Below the pieces are notes generated by a model, which was not told the DNA's origin, searched no databases, and was given only the letters and a program-made list of their open reading frames with translations. From Oscillospiraceae bacterium (GTDB lineage Bacteria > Bacillota > Clostridia > Oscillospirales > Ruminococcaceae): a stretch of DNA of 64,000 nucleotides. Below are positions 46,388 through 55,356 of the stretch, piece after piece. Numbering within the stretch: the stretch's first letter is position 1; every line of letters begins with the position of its first letter. The stretch is taken from assembly GCA_017532085.1 (NCBI GenBank), contig JAFXJT010000031.1:43974-107973 (forward strand), given 5' to 3'. Both the position numbers and the translations under genes were made by a program.

Positions 46388-47107
46388 TTATGCCTCACCC
46401 ATGAGACGCTTCATGATCTCCTGATAGGCCTCTTCCACGCCGCCCATATCTCTGCGGAAACGATCCTTGTCCAGCTTTTCATGGGTTGTGCTGTCCCAGA
46501 AGCGGCAGGTATCGGGTGAAATCTCATCGGCCAGAATGATTTCGCCGTGGAAACGACCGAACTCAATCTTGAAATCAATGAGGTCAATGTTCATTTTCTT
46601 GAAGAAATTCACCATGAAATCGTTGACCATAAAGGCATATCGGGTAATGGTTTCAATCTCTTCCTTGGTAGCCAGACCGAGACCCAGTGCATAGTAATCG
46701 TTAATGAAGGGATCGCCCAGATCATCATTCTTATAGCTGAATTCCAAAGTGGGCTGCTTTAAGGGAGTACCTTCGGCAATGCCCAGCTTCTTGGAGAAGC
46801 TGCCGGCTGCAACATTACGGACAATGACCTCCAACGGAACAATGGAAACCTTTTTAACGATCGTTTCACGATCGCTGATTTCCTCTACCAGATGTGTGGG
46901 CACACCTGCCTGCTCCAGCAGCTTGAACATGAAGTTGGTCATTCTGTTGTTGATGACACCCTTACCGGAGATGGTGCCCTTCTTTTCGCCGTTGAAAGCG
47001 GTAGCATCATCTTTGTAATCCACGATGACCAGATCGGGATCATTGGTAGCAAATACACGTTTTGCCTTGCCTTCGTAAAGCTGCTCGCCCTTGACAATGT
47101 TTTCCAT
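46388..47107 (-). CDS. purC: SAICAR synthetase
   Basis: PurC adds aspartate to CAIR. The 239-residue product has the family motifs [48 protein letters not shown] and [19 protein letters not shown] and SPDTCRFWD. Length is typical of the short bacterial form. The ATG at 47107 follows GGAGG; the stop is one base before the purF start. Confidence 0.97.
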   Translation of the reverse strand: MENIVKGEQLYEGKAKRVFATNDPDLVIVDYKDDATAFNGEKKGTISGKGVINNRMTNFMFKLLEQAGVPTHLVEEISDRETIVKKVSIVPLEVIVRNVAAGSFSKKLGIAEGTPLKQPTLEFSYKNDDLGDPFINDYYALGLGLATKEEIETITRYAFMVNDFMVNFFKKMNIDLIDFKIEFGRFHGEIILADEISPDTCRFWDSTTHEKLDKDRFRRDMGGVEEAYQEIMKRLMGEA

Positions 47108-47179
47108 AGGTTTTTCCTCCACAGTGTTGTTATAGAATCGGGTAAACGATAAACGAAATAAAAGTTGGCTGCGCTGTGC

Positions 47180-47677
47180 TTACAATGCAGCAAGCTGCTC
47201 TTGCAGAGCGGCATCTTTTTTCTGCACGCCTTCGATCATGGACTGCTTTCTGGCTTTGAGTTTTTCTGCCAATTCCGGTTCAGATACGGCAAGAATCTGT
47301 GCAGCCAGCAGTGCGGCATTGGCAGCACCGCCGATGCCGACAGTTGCCACCGGCACGCCGGGAGGCATCATAACCGTTGCAAGCAAAGCATCCATGCCCT
47401 CCAGAGCGGCGGATTTCATAGGAATGCCGATCACAGGCAGCGTAGTATGTCCTGCGATCACACCGGCAAGATGTGCAGCCATGCCTGCGGCGCAAATGAT
47501 AACACCAAAGCCGTTTTCTGCAGCAGATGCTGCAAATTCAGAGGCAATAGCGGGCGTGCGGTGTGCGCTCATGACATGAGCTTCAAAGGGAATACCGAAG
47601 GCTTTCAGCTCGGTAATGGCAGATTTTACAACAGGAAAATCGCTGTCACTGCCCATAATCACTGCAACTTTTTTCAT
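47180..47677 (-). CDS. purE: N5-carboxyaminoimidazole ribonucleotide mutase (PurE)
   Basis: PurE converts N5-CAIR (class I) or AIR plus CO2 (class II) to CAIR. The 165-residue product starts VAVIMGSDSDFPVVKSA, with SAHRTPAIASEFA and AAGMAAHLAGVIAGHT, as in class I enzymes. No purK is in the window. It is the first purine gene, 31 bases downstream of an unrelated WG-repeat-like gene, with no separate promoter seen. Confidence 0.95.
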   Translation of the reverse strand: MKKVAVIMGSDSDFPVVKSAITELKAFGIPFEAHVMSAHRTPAIASEFAASAAENGFGVIICAAGMAAHLAGVIAGHTTLPVIGIPMKSAALEGMDALLATVMMPPGVPVATVGIGGAANAALLAAQILAVSEPELAEKLKARKQSMIEGVQKKDAALQEQLAAL

Positions 47678-47708
47678 GATAGGAACCATCCTTTCTGCTG
47701 GGGTGAAA

Positions 47709-48740
47709 TTATGATGCCGCAGCGGCAGCATTTTGCGCAGCATGAAAGCGTGCGGCTGCTGAAAGTGCGGCTTGGGGATCGTGGAATTCGGTATATACAA
47801 AAGATCCGTTTGCATTTTGCGCCATCGTCAGAAACATGGCGGTCTGTATGGTTTCAATGGGATTATGCTGGTCATCCAGACGCTGATAACGGACTTGAAT
47901 CTGCAAAAGATAACATGGGAATCCGGTAGTTTCCTTGGGAAGAATCCTGCTGACATGGGCGCTTTCCAGACGACAATTCAGATAATCGCCGGAGACTGCC
48001 AGAGAATCGGAGTTCTCATTGCCGATCAAAGCGGAATCCAGCGGTATTTCCGGAGAAACAAACAGATAGCTGAGAAAATAGGCTGCGGCATCCCCCAGTG
48101 CATGGAGGGTTTCGGCAGATGCCATTCGCTGGATCTCATGCAGGAGCGGCTCCATGATCAGGCGGCGCAGACCGACCGGATGTTCGGAATGCCAAGACCG
48201 GTAGGAAAGTCCATGGGCTGTCAGATTCGCTTCATAGGAATTTTTGCCCTGCTGCAGCATCAGCTTACCATTTTGGTAGCTGCATACTTCCCAGGCTTCT
48301 TCTGACCAGAGACTGCCGTCGCTGCGATAAAGATGGTAGACAGATCGGTTATTTTCCGGATCCGGCAGGGCGGCAATCCAAAGATCGGCATGCTCCTGTC
48401 GGCTGATATTGCTGTATACAAAGGGCACTAAGGTTTCACCCTTGTGATTGATCATGCCGTAGAAACGATTGCTGCCGGTGCCTTCTTTGGCAACCAGAAC
48501 AGTATCGCTCATAATTTGCAGGCTGGACCAGTTCGGTGTGGTGAGCGCACGGCCGCTGGATGTACGGATACCCCAAAGCCCATTTTCCACATAGAGTCGG
48601 ATTGCACTCTCAGAGGATGGCGGACCTTCGGCAGAAGGATCCATCCTGCTTCCCTCCAGTGCCATAGCGGCAATGGCGGCTGCCAGACAAAGAATCGCAG
48701 CCAGCAGCACGAGAATCAGCAGCTTTATGCGGTGGTTCAC
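47709..48740 (-). CDS. Membrane-anchored protein with WG-like repeats
   Basis: The 343-residue product begins with a GTG codon, the only start that keeps the N-terminal membrane segment (about 6-27), which would anchor it outside the membrane. Residues about 45-120 contain strands such as YVENGLWGIRTSSGRAL and FYGMINHKGETLVPFVYSNI, resembling WG repeats. The C-terminal half has no recognised domain. The ribosome site AAAGGA lies 13 bases upstream, rather far. It lies between queT and purE in one direction with short gaps, so it may be co-transcribed; no metabolic link is apparent. Confidence 0.65.
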   Translation of the reverse strand: MNHRIKLLILVLLAAILCLAAAIAAMALEGSRMDPSAEGPPSSESAIRLYVENGLWGIRTSSGRALTTPNWSSLQIMSDTVLVAKEGTGSNRFYGMINHKGETLVPFVYSNISRQEHADLWIAALPDPENNRSVYHLYRSDGSLWSEEAWEVCSYQNGKLMLQQGKNSYEANLTAHGLSYRSWHSEHPVGLRRLIMEPLLHEIQRMASAETLHALGDAAAYFLSYLFVSPEIPLDSALIGNENSDSLAVSGDYLNCRLESAHVSRILPKETTGFPCYLLQIQVRYQRLDDQHNPIETIQTAMFLTMAQNANGSFVYTEFHDPQAALSAAARFHAAQNAAAAAS

Positions 48741-48761
48741 AGGCTATGACACATCCTTTCT

Positions 48762-49259
48762 CTACGGTTGAGGCTTGGACGGATACAAGATTTTTCGTAG
48801 TTTATCGGATTGTGCCGCAACAGTCAGCAGCGGAACGCCGATGCACATCACTGAGATCAGTTCTCCCACTGCAACACCTATAAAGGCGGCCCAGAAGGGT
48901 ACCTCCATGAAGAAATAAAGCTCTGCTCCGATGATCGCGCCATTGACCAAAGCAGGCATCAGGGAAGCAGGCAGCGGCTTTTTGATCCGATACATCAGAA
49001 AAGCAGCGATCACAGTTGCCAAAGAACCAAACAGCACATCCAGCGGCATGCCGCTGAACAGATTGGCTGCAGCACAGCCGATGGACAAAGCCACGCACCA
49101 TCGTTTGCGGCAGACACAGAGCATCATCAAAGCTTCGGCTAAGCGTATCTGTATCATGCCATATGATAGGGGCGACAGCACCACGGTGAGTGCGGCATAC
49201 ATAGCGGCGATCACGGCGATTTGTGTCATGGCGGACGGAGAAAGGCTGCGTTTGGACAT
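48762..49259 (-). CDS. queT: QueT-family transporter (predicted queuosine precursor uptake)
   Basis: QueT proteins are ECF-type S components predicted to import preQ1/preQ0. The 165-residue product has five or six membrane segments and the family pattern SYGMIQIRLAEALMML, GCAAANLFSGMPLDVLFGSLATV and GELISVMCIGVPL. The ATG at 49259 follows AAGGAGG. A preQ1-I riboswitch overlaps that ribosome site, independent support for the substrate. It begins a long run of minus-strand genes leading into the purine cluster. Confidence 0.88.
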   Translation of the reverse strand: MSKRSLSPSAMTQIAVIAAMYAALTVVLSPLSYGMIQIRLAEALMMLCVCRKRWCVALSIGCAAANLFSGMPLDVLFGSLATVIAAFLMYRIKKPLPASLMPALVNGAIIGAELYFFMEVPFWAAFIGVAVGELISVMCIGVPLLTVAAQSDKLRKILYPSKPQP

Positions 49260-49272
49260 GGGGAAAAGACCT

Positions 49273-49309
49273 CCTTGTTTTTTATCGCTGGTTATCAAGA
49301 AAACAGCGT
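49273..49309 (-). promoter_or_regulatory. preQ1-I riboswitch controlling queT
   Basis: On the minus strand a 5-bp P1 stem CGCTG/CAGCG (49304-49308 with 49286-49290) encloses a 13-nt loop containing CTTG and ending GATAAC. The A-rich tail ATAAAAAACAAGG follows, the hallmark of preQ1-I aptamers. CTTG of the loop can pair with CAAG of the tail to form the pseudoknot. That pairing would mask AAGGAG, so ligand binding should block queT translation. Confidence 0.82.
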
Positions 49310-49334
49310 TTGTATTACTATGATGAAAGAAAGC

Positions 49335-50336
49335 TTATGCTTGCTCCGATGCCTGCTCGGCGGCAGCTTCAGGCGGAGCGGGCATGTTCTTTTCGGTTTC
49401 ACGAACAAGATAAATCGGACGATGCTTCACTTCCAGATAGGTTTTGGAAAGATAAATGCCGAGAATACCGGTGCAGAAAAGCTGCAGACCGCCCAGGAAG
49501 AATATCGAACACATTAAGGTTGGGAATCCATCGACACTTTCACCGAATGCCAGTGTTTTGACAATGGTGAAGATGACAATGAACACCGCAATCAGACAGC
49601 TGATTAAGCCCAGCACCACTGCAATGGAGAGCGGCGCTGTGGAAAATCCGATGATGCCTTCGATGGAATAGCGGAACAGGCCCCAGAAGCTCCATGCGGT
49701 GGTACCTGCGGCACGCTCCACATTCTCATATTCCAGATACTTTACGCGGAAGCCCACCCAGGAGAAAATACCCTTGGAGAATCGATTGTATTCGCTCATG
49801 GAAAGGACAGCATCCACCATTTGTCGGGTCATAAAACGGAAATCCTGTGCGCCATCCACGATTTCGGTCTGAGAGATCTTGTTCATGATACGATAGAACA
49901 ATCGTGCAAACCATGAACGCACTTTGGATTCTCCCTTGCGGCTGACACGACGAGTTGTAGCGCAGTCATATTCGCCGCTGAGCACTGCTTCATACATCAC
50001 CGGCAAAAAAGATGGCGGATGCTGCAGATCAGCATCCATTACAACACAGTAATCTCCTTTTGCGTTCTGCAAACCGGCATAGATGCCGGCTTCTTTTCCA
50101 AAGTTGCGGGAGAAGGAAATAAAGCGCACCCGTTCATCCTTTACGGCAAGAGCACGAAGATCCCGCAATGTATGATCCTTGGAACCGTCATCAATAAACA
50201 AATATTCAAAACGCAGATTCGGATGCTTGTCTGTCATCTGTGCGGAGATTTTTGTAATCTCTGCATAGAAAAGGGGCAGCACCTCTTCTTCATTATAGCA
50301 CGGTACAATCACCGAGATCAGACTGGCTTTTTCCAA
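49335..50336 (-). CDS. GT2 glycosyltransferase, polyprenyl-phosphate sugar type
   Basis: The 333-residue product is a GtrB/DPM1-like transferase that moves a sugar from a nucleotide donor onto undecaprenyl phosphate. Visible: ISVIVPCYNEEEVLP, FIDDGSKDHT, SRNFGKEAGIYAGL, the metal-binding DADLQHPP, QDFRFMTRQMVDAVL and NRFSKGIFSWVGF. Two C-terminal membrane segments lie at about 235-258 and 268-295, as in GtrB. A Pro/Glu/Ala-rich tail ends it. The sugar and acceptor glycan are unknown. It has its own promoter and precedes queT by a short gap. Confidence 0.9.
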   Translation of the reverse strand: MEKASLISVIVPCYNEEEVLPLFYAEITKISAQMTDKHPNLRFEYLFIDDGSKDHTLRDLRALAVKDERVRFISFSRNFGKEAGIYAGLQNAKGDYCVVMDADLQHPPSFLPVMYEAVLSGEYDCATTRRVSRKGESKVRSWFARLFYRIMNKISQTEIVDGAQDFRFMTRQMVDAVLSMSEYNRFSKGIFSWVGFRVKYLEYENVERAAGTTAWSFWGLFRYSIEGIIGFSTAPLSIAVVLGLISCLIAVFIVIFTIVKTLAFGESVDGFPTLMCSIFFLGGLQLFCTGILGIYLSKTYLEVKHRPIYLVRETEKNMPAPPEAAAEQASEQA

Positions 50337-50400
50337 ATGGGCTCCTCCGTTCTTTCACAGTGCCGAAAGGCCTGCAATATCGCATAAACATACACAATAT

Positions 50401-50429
50401 ATGATACCACAAGGCGTTCAAAAAAGCAA
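50401..50429 (-). promoter_or_regulatory. Promoter of the GT2 gene
   Basis: TTGCTT (50424-50429), a 17-bp spacer, TATCAT (50401-50406) on the minus strand. Confidence 0.55.
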
Positions 50430-50474
50430 GAGCTATTCTCGAATTTGTGTAATTTTTACGAGGAGTTTCCCGAT

Positions 50475-53294
50475 TCAGCAAAGCGTTTCGGCAAGCATGG
50501 TACTGCAAAGCTCTGTTTGCGGATCAAATGCCGGAGAGCCCGCATAATCCAAAAGCGCTTTTTTCAGCAAGTGCATAGAGGGATCTTGAGGACATTCCTC
50601 GGTGCGGACAGTGCAGACCAGCAGAGAGCCTTGCGCAACCCTTGCTTCAAAAATCAAACCGAGCCGATGATTGCGCTCAAAATTATCGATCATCTGCACG
50701 ATGGGACGATATCCGGCAGGCGCATCATCCAATATCGCACAATCGGCATGAGAAACGGGAACAAACCACTGCGGCGTGGCGTAGGCTTCACTGAACATGG
50801 CACGGGCAATAGGGTGCTCGGATTGGATGCAAAGACCCATGGTACCCACCGGTACTTCCTTTCCCATGGATTCTGAGATGCTGCGAAACATCGGATAGCA
50901 CCAGAAATCGGTACAGTAAAAGCCTTTGATATGCTTTTGTACGAGGTTAGGCAGCAGCAGAACACGCTTTCCTTGCTGCAAATGGGGCATGGCTTCTGCC
51001 ATGGTATGTACGGTAACAACGGCAGAAGGCATCATGGAAGCACACGGGGTTACGGGCGGAAGTATGGTTATGGCATAGCGATTGGTAATCTTTTCTTCCG
51101 GCAGAGAAAGGATCAGCTCTGCTTTGCCGATGATATTGCTGCGCAGGCCAAATCCGATTCCGCCCAGTGGATGATAACCGGGAGCGGAAGCCGGGATCAG
51201 TGTGGTGGCTTCTGCAACGGCTTTGCCTTCGCATTGTACGGTGCAATACATGGTCTGCGCTTTCAAATACGGTCTGGCAGTGCGCAATGCAAGATGAATC
51301 TGCTGTTCTTCTCCGGCAGTCCAGACATAGCTTTGAAAGCGTGCCAACGGTACACAATCTCCGCAGAAGCTGCGCCATTCTTCCGGCGCAATCAGCCCTT
51401 TGCTTTCCATAAATGCATTGAGCATGCCCACAAGTGCTGTGCCTTGTCCGGGGAAATCCTGCAGATCCAGCAGCTGGAAACCTGCAATATGCGGCGAACG
51501 CATGGCAGCTTCGATCTCCATTTTGTAGCATTCTCTTGCCAGTGCACCGGAGCAGCGGAAGAAGTCTTCTGCCTGCTCTTCCATGCCGGCGGCAGCCAGA
51601 CGCTCGTGAAAGATTTCAAAGTTTCTTGCCTGTAAAACACCGGTATATCGTTCGATTTCCGAGAAATCGGGATAAACGGCATACTGACCGATTTCATGGG
51701 TTACGACGGGGATTGCGGGCAAAAAGTCTTGCGTTTCCGATGCCTGCACCTTTTTGACACCGGTGCCGTATTGCACCTCGATCTCTGTTTGCGTTGCAGA
51801 TGTTTCATAGGATGCAGGTGCGGGAGATTGGGGGCAAAGCCATTCTTCATAGTCCCAGTCTGCGGAAGGTGCTTCTGTCTGGATTCTGCCGATCGGTGCA
51901 TCGCAGGTGGCATAAGAGCCGCGGATCAGCTTGCCTTTACCAAGGCGCACACCTGTCCAGAAATCCTCGTTGGGTAATGACAGAGGCATATGCTGAAAGT
52001 TATTGCTGCCCTGTGTATAAAGGGGTCTGGGATCTGCTTTGCGCAATATATCCAGGATTTCTTGCAGCCGCTCGGTGCTTCCCCAAAGCTCATTGCCCAG
52101 AGAAAGCATGCAGAAAGAGGGATGATTGCCATATGCCGCAGTGATGCGCAGTCCTTCTCGGATCAGGTAATCTTGTTCCTCTTGATTGCATTCTTGGTGA
52201 TCGAGTGCATGCACCGTGCCCCAGAAAGGCAATTCAGGTTCCAGATAGATTCCGGTGAAATCGGCCGCTTCAAAGCAGGCTTCGGGCGGACAGCAGGTAT
52301 GGAACCGATAATGGTTGATGCCCCATGCCTTTGCAATTGTAAAGATGCGGATCCATTCCTCAACATTGCAGGGCGCAGCGCCTTCCAGAGGAAATACGAG
52401 GCCATCATGCTTTCCTCGCAGCATAATCGGCGTTCCGTTGATTTCGAAATGATCGCCGTTGGCAGTGAAGTCACGCATGCCAAAGCAGAGCGTTTCTGTA
52501 TCACCGGATTCGGGCAGAGTAAGCTGCATACGAATGCAGATCGGTGTATATTCGCTCCACAAGGGCGCTTCGGGCAGAGGAACGATAAGAGAAAAATGAC
52601 CGCTGCCATTGGTACGAATGAAAAAAGTACAGGGCGATGCATTGGGAGAAATGCCCGGATGCTCCGCCGATACCGCCGACCATCGGATCTGACAAGCTGT
52701 TTCCAATGCGCCCTTCAGGATGCCTGTAATCGTGACGGTTTTCTTGTTTGCATCCGGAAAGGTGCGCAGGGCTTCCAGATGCATCAAAGGGGATGCAGTC
52801 AGCGTAATCGCATCCGGGATGCCGATCCAGTTCGTCTGGGTATCGGGAGAGGTCATATGACCGCCTTTGGTAGGATATTGAAAATTCTTGATGCAAAGGA
52901 CAATTTCCATGGTGTTCTCCGCAAAGCCTGTCAGATCATAGCGATGCGGGGCGCAAAGACTGTCGCAGCTGCCGATGCGGATGCCGTTGATCCAGAGGGT
53001 GCTCATGCGGGTGCGTTTCAGCTCCAGCATAAAATGCATATTTGCAAAGTCATCTGCCGACAAATTGCTGCGGAGTGTGATAATCTTACGCAGCCAGATT
53101 TGCCCTTCAAAGGGATATCGCTCGGTCAAATAACCGGTCATGGGGGCATGGTTTGGCTCACCGAGCTTTTGCTGTGCGGTAGTGCCCGGCAGCTTCATCG
53201 TCTGCGAATATTCGGCTGGAGGAACAGTATGACAACAGGGAACAGGATCCATCAACAAATCCCATTCTCCGTGGAATTCTTGTGTCCAATACAC
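50475..53294 (-). CDS. GH2-type glycoside hydrolase, cytosolic
   Basis: The 939-residue product has the GH2 plan: an N-terminal jelly-roll sugar-binding domain (about 25-165; YLTERYPFEGQIWLRK, WINGIRIG), an Ig-like domain, a TIM barrel with the conserved NGTPIMLRGKHDG and GINHYRFHT, the acid/base Glu in LGNELWG and a probable nucleophile Glu in THEIGQY, and a long C-terminal extension. There is no signal peptide or dockerin, so it would act on imported oligosaccharides. The start is a GTG at 53294 placed eight bases after AAAGGAG; an upstream in-frame GTG overlaps the ribosome site. Specificity (beta-galactosidase, glucuronidase, mannosidase or other) cannot be told from sequence reading. Confidence 0.8.
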   Translation of the reverse strand: MYWTQEFHGEWDLLMDPVPCCHTVPPAEYSQTMKLPGTTAQQKLGEPNHAPMTGYLTERYPFEGQIWLRKIITLRSNLSADDFANMHFMLELKRTRMSTLWINGIRIGSCDSLCAPHRYDLTGFAENTMEIVLCIKNFQYPTKGGHMTSPDTQTNWIGIPDAITLTASPLMHLEALRTFPDANKKTVTITGILKGALETACQIRWSAVSAEHPGISPNASPCTFFIRTNGSGHFSLIVPLPEAPLWSEYTPICIRMQLTLPESGDTETLCFGMRDFTANGDHFEINGTPIMLRGKHDGLVFPLEGAAPCNVEEWIRIFTIAKAWGINHYRFHTCCPPEACFEAADFTGIYLEPELPFWGTVHALDHQECNQEEQDYLIREGLRITAAYGNHPSFCMLSLGNELWGSTERLQEILDILRKADPRPLYTQGSNNFQHMPLSLPNEDFWTGVRLGKGKLIRGSYATCDAPIGRIQTEAPSADWDYEEWLCPQSPAPASYETSATQTEIEVQYGTGVKKVQASETQDFLPAIPVVTHEIGQYAVYPDFSEIERYTGVLQARNFEIFHERLAAAGMEEQAEDFFRCSGALARECYKMEIEAAMRSPHIAGFQLLDLQDFPGQGTALVGMLNAFMESKGLIAPEEWRSFCGDCVPLARFQSYVWTAGEEQQIHLALRTARPYLKAQTMYCTVQCEGKAVAEATTLIPASAPGYHPLGGIGFGLRSNIIGKAELILSLPEEKITNRYAITILPPVTPCASMMPSAVVTVHTMAEAMPHLQQGKRVLLLPNLVQKHIKGFYCTDFWCYPMFRSISESMGKEVPVGTMGLCIQSEHPIARAMFSEAYATPQWFVPVSHADCAILDDAPAGYRPIVQMIDNFERNHRLGLIFEARVAQGSLLVCTVRTEECPQDPSMHLLKKALLDYAGSPAFDPQTELCSTMLAETLC

Positions 53295-53345
53295 GATGCA
53301 GGCTCCTTTCACAAGGCAGAATGTGGGAAATCAACACATAATTTC

Positions 53346-53374
53346 ATTATAACATGAAGCTTGTGAAAAAGCAA
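53346..53374 (-). promoter_or_regulatory. Promoter of the GH2-type gene
   Basis: TTGCTT (53369-53374), a 17-bp spacer, TATAAT (53346-53351) on the minus strand, right after the gerC-like stop. Confidence 0.75.
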
Positions 53375-53383
53375 GAAGCGATG

Positions 53384-54352
53384 TTATTTCTGCTCTTCAA
53401 CGGAAACAGAAACAGAATAATCGGCTGTTCGGAGCAGCTCTTGCCATTGCGCTTGTGTAGGTGATGTGTATGGGGCACAGCCGTCCCGAGCGATTCTCTC
53501 GATCAGGCAGCAAAGATCGGCTCCCTGTGCGGCTGTTTCCTGCATGGCGGCAGTCAGGAATGCGTTCAGTGTTTGTTCGGCGGCTGTTTGCCATGCTTTG
53601 TGTTCATAGGATTCCGGTTTGCAGGCGGCATGGAGTTTTAGCTGTATCTGCAATGTATTTTCTCCTTGCGAACAGGAGATCTCGGTGCTGCTGCGCAGAA
53701 CGGAAACTGCATATGGTTTCCCATCGGCTCCTTTGGCTGCAAATCGGAAGGTTTTCCAATGATCACCCATGAGTGCAAGACCACGGCAGGCAGCTTCGGA
53801 AAGCATTGCGATTTGCTGTTGGCTATCCCAGAGCGAAAGACAGAGCGTATCGCCTTGCAGACAGGGTACAGCTGTGAGCCCTGTGCCGCATTCCAGATCT
53901 CCTGCAATGACTGCAGCATCCCGCAGCGGCAGTGCTCCGATTTGAACCGCAGCCTGCAGCTGTGCCGCATAATCGGTATTGCGTTGTGCCAGCAGCAGCG
54001 CAGCATTCTCTGTGGTATATAACACCCGGCAGGATGGCGCAAGCCATTGTCCCGACAAAAAATCCTGCAGGGCAGTGATGATATCGCCGCTGAGCATGAT
54101 GAGAGAAAGATGTCCTGTGTAGAGCACTTTCTGCGTTTCGATTTGCAATGCATCCAGCAACAGTACAGGTGTATCCGCTTTGGCGGCAAAGGCGGTTTCG
54201 TTGTCGCTGTCACGCAGGGTACCGAGGCAGTCCTCCTCGTTGTGCACTGCCAGCGAGGAGATATATGCCCGATCACGCACTTCGGTGCAGCCGCTGAGAA
54301 AGACTGTGCAAAGTAATATGCAGAATAGATCGAAGCTGCGGAGAATTTTCAT
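53384..54352 (-). CDS. gerC: Ger(x)C-family germination lipoprotein
   Basis: GerC subunits are outer-face lipoproteins of spore germinant receptors. The 322-residue product has a signal peptide with lipobox LSGC (Cys22) followed by TEVRDRAYISSLAV, matching the family's ERxxI...G(I/V)D opening in a divergent way. The body has the alternating strands and the C-terminal helix seen in the family. It is shorter and more divergent than Bacillus GerAC (about 370 aa). Its start overlaps the gerB stop by four bases, and it is the last gene of the gerABC operon. Confidence 0.8.
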   Translation of the reverse strand: MKILRSFDLFCILLCTVFLSGCTEVRDRAYISSLAVHNEEDCLGTLRDSDNETAFAAKADTPVLLLDALQIETQKVLYTGHLSLIMLSGDIITALQDFLSGQWLAPSCRVLYTTENAALLLAQRNTDYAAQLQAAVQIGALPLRDAAVIAGDLECGTGLTAVPCLQGDTLCLSLWDSQQQIAMLSEAACRGLALMGDHWKTFRFAAKGADGKPYAVSVLRSSTEISCSQGENTLQIQLKLHAACKPESYEHKAWQTAAEQTLNAFLTAAMQETAAQGADLCCLIERIARDGCAPYTSPTQAQWQELLRTADYSVSVSVEEQK

Positions 54353-55356
54353 GTTGAATTCCTTTCTGCGGATCGCTTGTCAGAGCGGAAAAAGATCAGC
54401 GGAATGACAAATCCGAACAATAAAATGACAAGAATCTGATAGATCATCGGAGGGTTGCCCATTATAAATAGTATAGTCACTCCAAAAAGCAATGCACCGG
54501 TCAGCAGAGAAAGTATGGGGGTAGGATGACTCTCGGGAAGCGGCGACCATATGATTTGCAGGAAAAATGTCACACATACTACACTGCACGCCATAAGAAG
54601 CAGCTGCCAAAATCCATCGCTATGCACCGCTTGGAACATTTGGGTTCGGGCCAGCAGCAGAAAAAACGGATTGCCTTTCCAATGAAGCAGTCTGCTGTTG
54701 TGCAGAATACCCAGCAAAATGACAGGCAATGTCAAGGTAAGCTGTCCGATAAGCCATTTTCCCATCAAGCTGCGGCGCTTTTGCACTGCATCGGCATAAG
54801 GCAGGCAGCACAACGGCAAAAGTGCAAGCTCTGCACCTTGCAGAAACCCTTCTGCAAAGGCATCACCGTCTTGATATGCGGTATTGGGTGTATACAGCAG
54901 AAGCAGATTGGCATGGGGGAGTGCCGAAAGTATCTGCATCAGCAGTCCGGCTGCCAATATGCCCAGCAGCAGGATTGCGGCACGACCTGTGGCTCGTTTT
55001 GACAGCGTCAGTCCGTAAGCGGCTGCCGCAATACACAAAATAACAGATGCCATCGGATATGCCGCCTGCAAATTCTGCAGCAGTGCATAGATCCGGGACA
55101 GCAGGTGCGATGCCGCAACAAGGGTAAACAATGCATATCCCCAGCGCCATATGGGAGAGCGAAGCTGAAATACCGGCTTTAGCATGAGCGGCAGAAGCAG
55201 CAGCGTCTGAAATGCGGCTGCTGCCAATGTGCCCAAGAGATAATTGGTGCTGAACGGCATGGTACTGCAAATCAATCGCAGAAAACGACAAAGCAGTAAT
55301 ATGGCTATGGTTCCGGTCATCTGTTGGCCTGAGGCTGAGGTGCTATGATTTGTCAT
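54349..55356 (-). CDS. gerB: GerB-family spore germination permease
   Basis: GerB subunits are APC-superfamily permease-like proteins that bind germinants in the spore inner membrane. The 335-residue product has about ten hydrophobic segments and follows the family length (about 365). The ATG at 55356 lies within the end of gerA and follows GAGGAGG, so translation is coupled. Assignment depends on topology and operon position between gerA and gerC. Confidence 0.85.
   Translation of the reverse strand: MTNHSTSASGQQMTGTIAILLLCRFLRLICSTMPFSTNYLLGTLAAAAFQTLLLLPLMLKPVFQLRSPIWRWGYALFTLVAASHLLSRIYALLQNLQAAYPMASVILCIAAAAYGLTLSKRATGRAAILLLGILAAGLLMQILSALPHANLLLLYTPNTAYQDGDAFAEGFLQGAELALLPLCCLPYADAVQKRRSLMGKWLIGQLTLTLPVILLGILHNSRLLHWKGNPFFLLLARTQMFQAVHSDGFWQLLLMACSVVCVTFFLQIIWSPLPESHPTPILSLLTGALLFGVTILFIMGNPPMIYQILVILLFGFVIPLIFFRSDKRSAERNST

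Noticed and set aside
47100-47760. A purine riboswitch before the pur genes
   Set aside because: Only a 31-base gap precedes purE, with no three-way-junction aptamer pattern.
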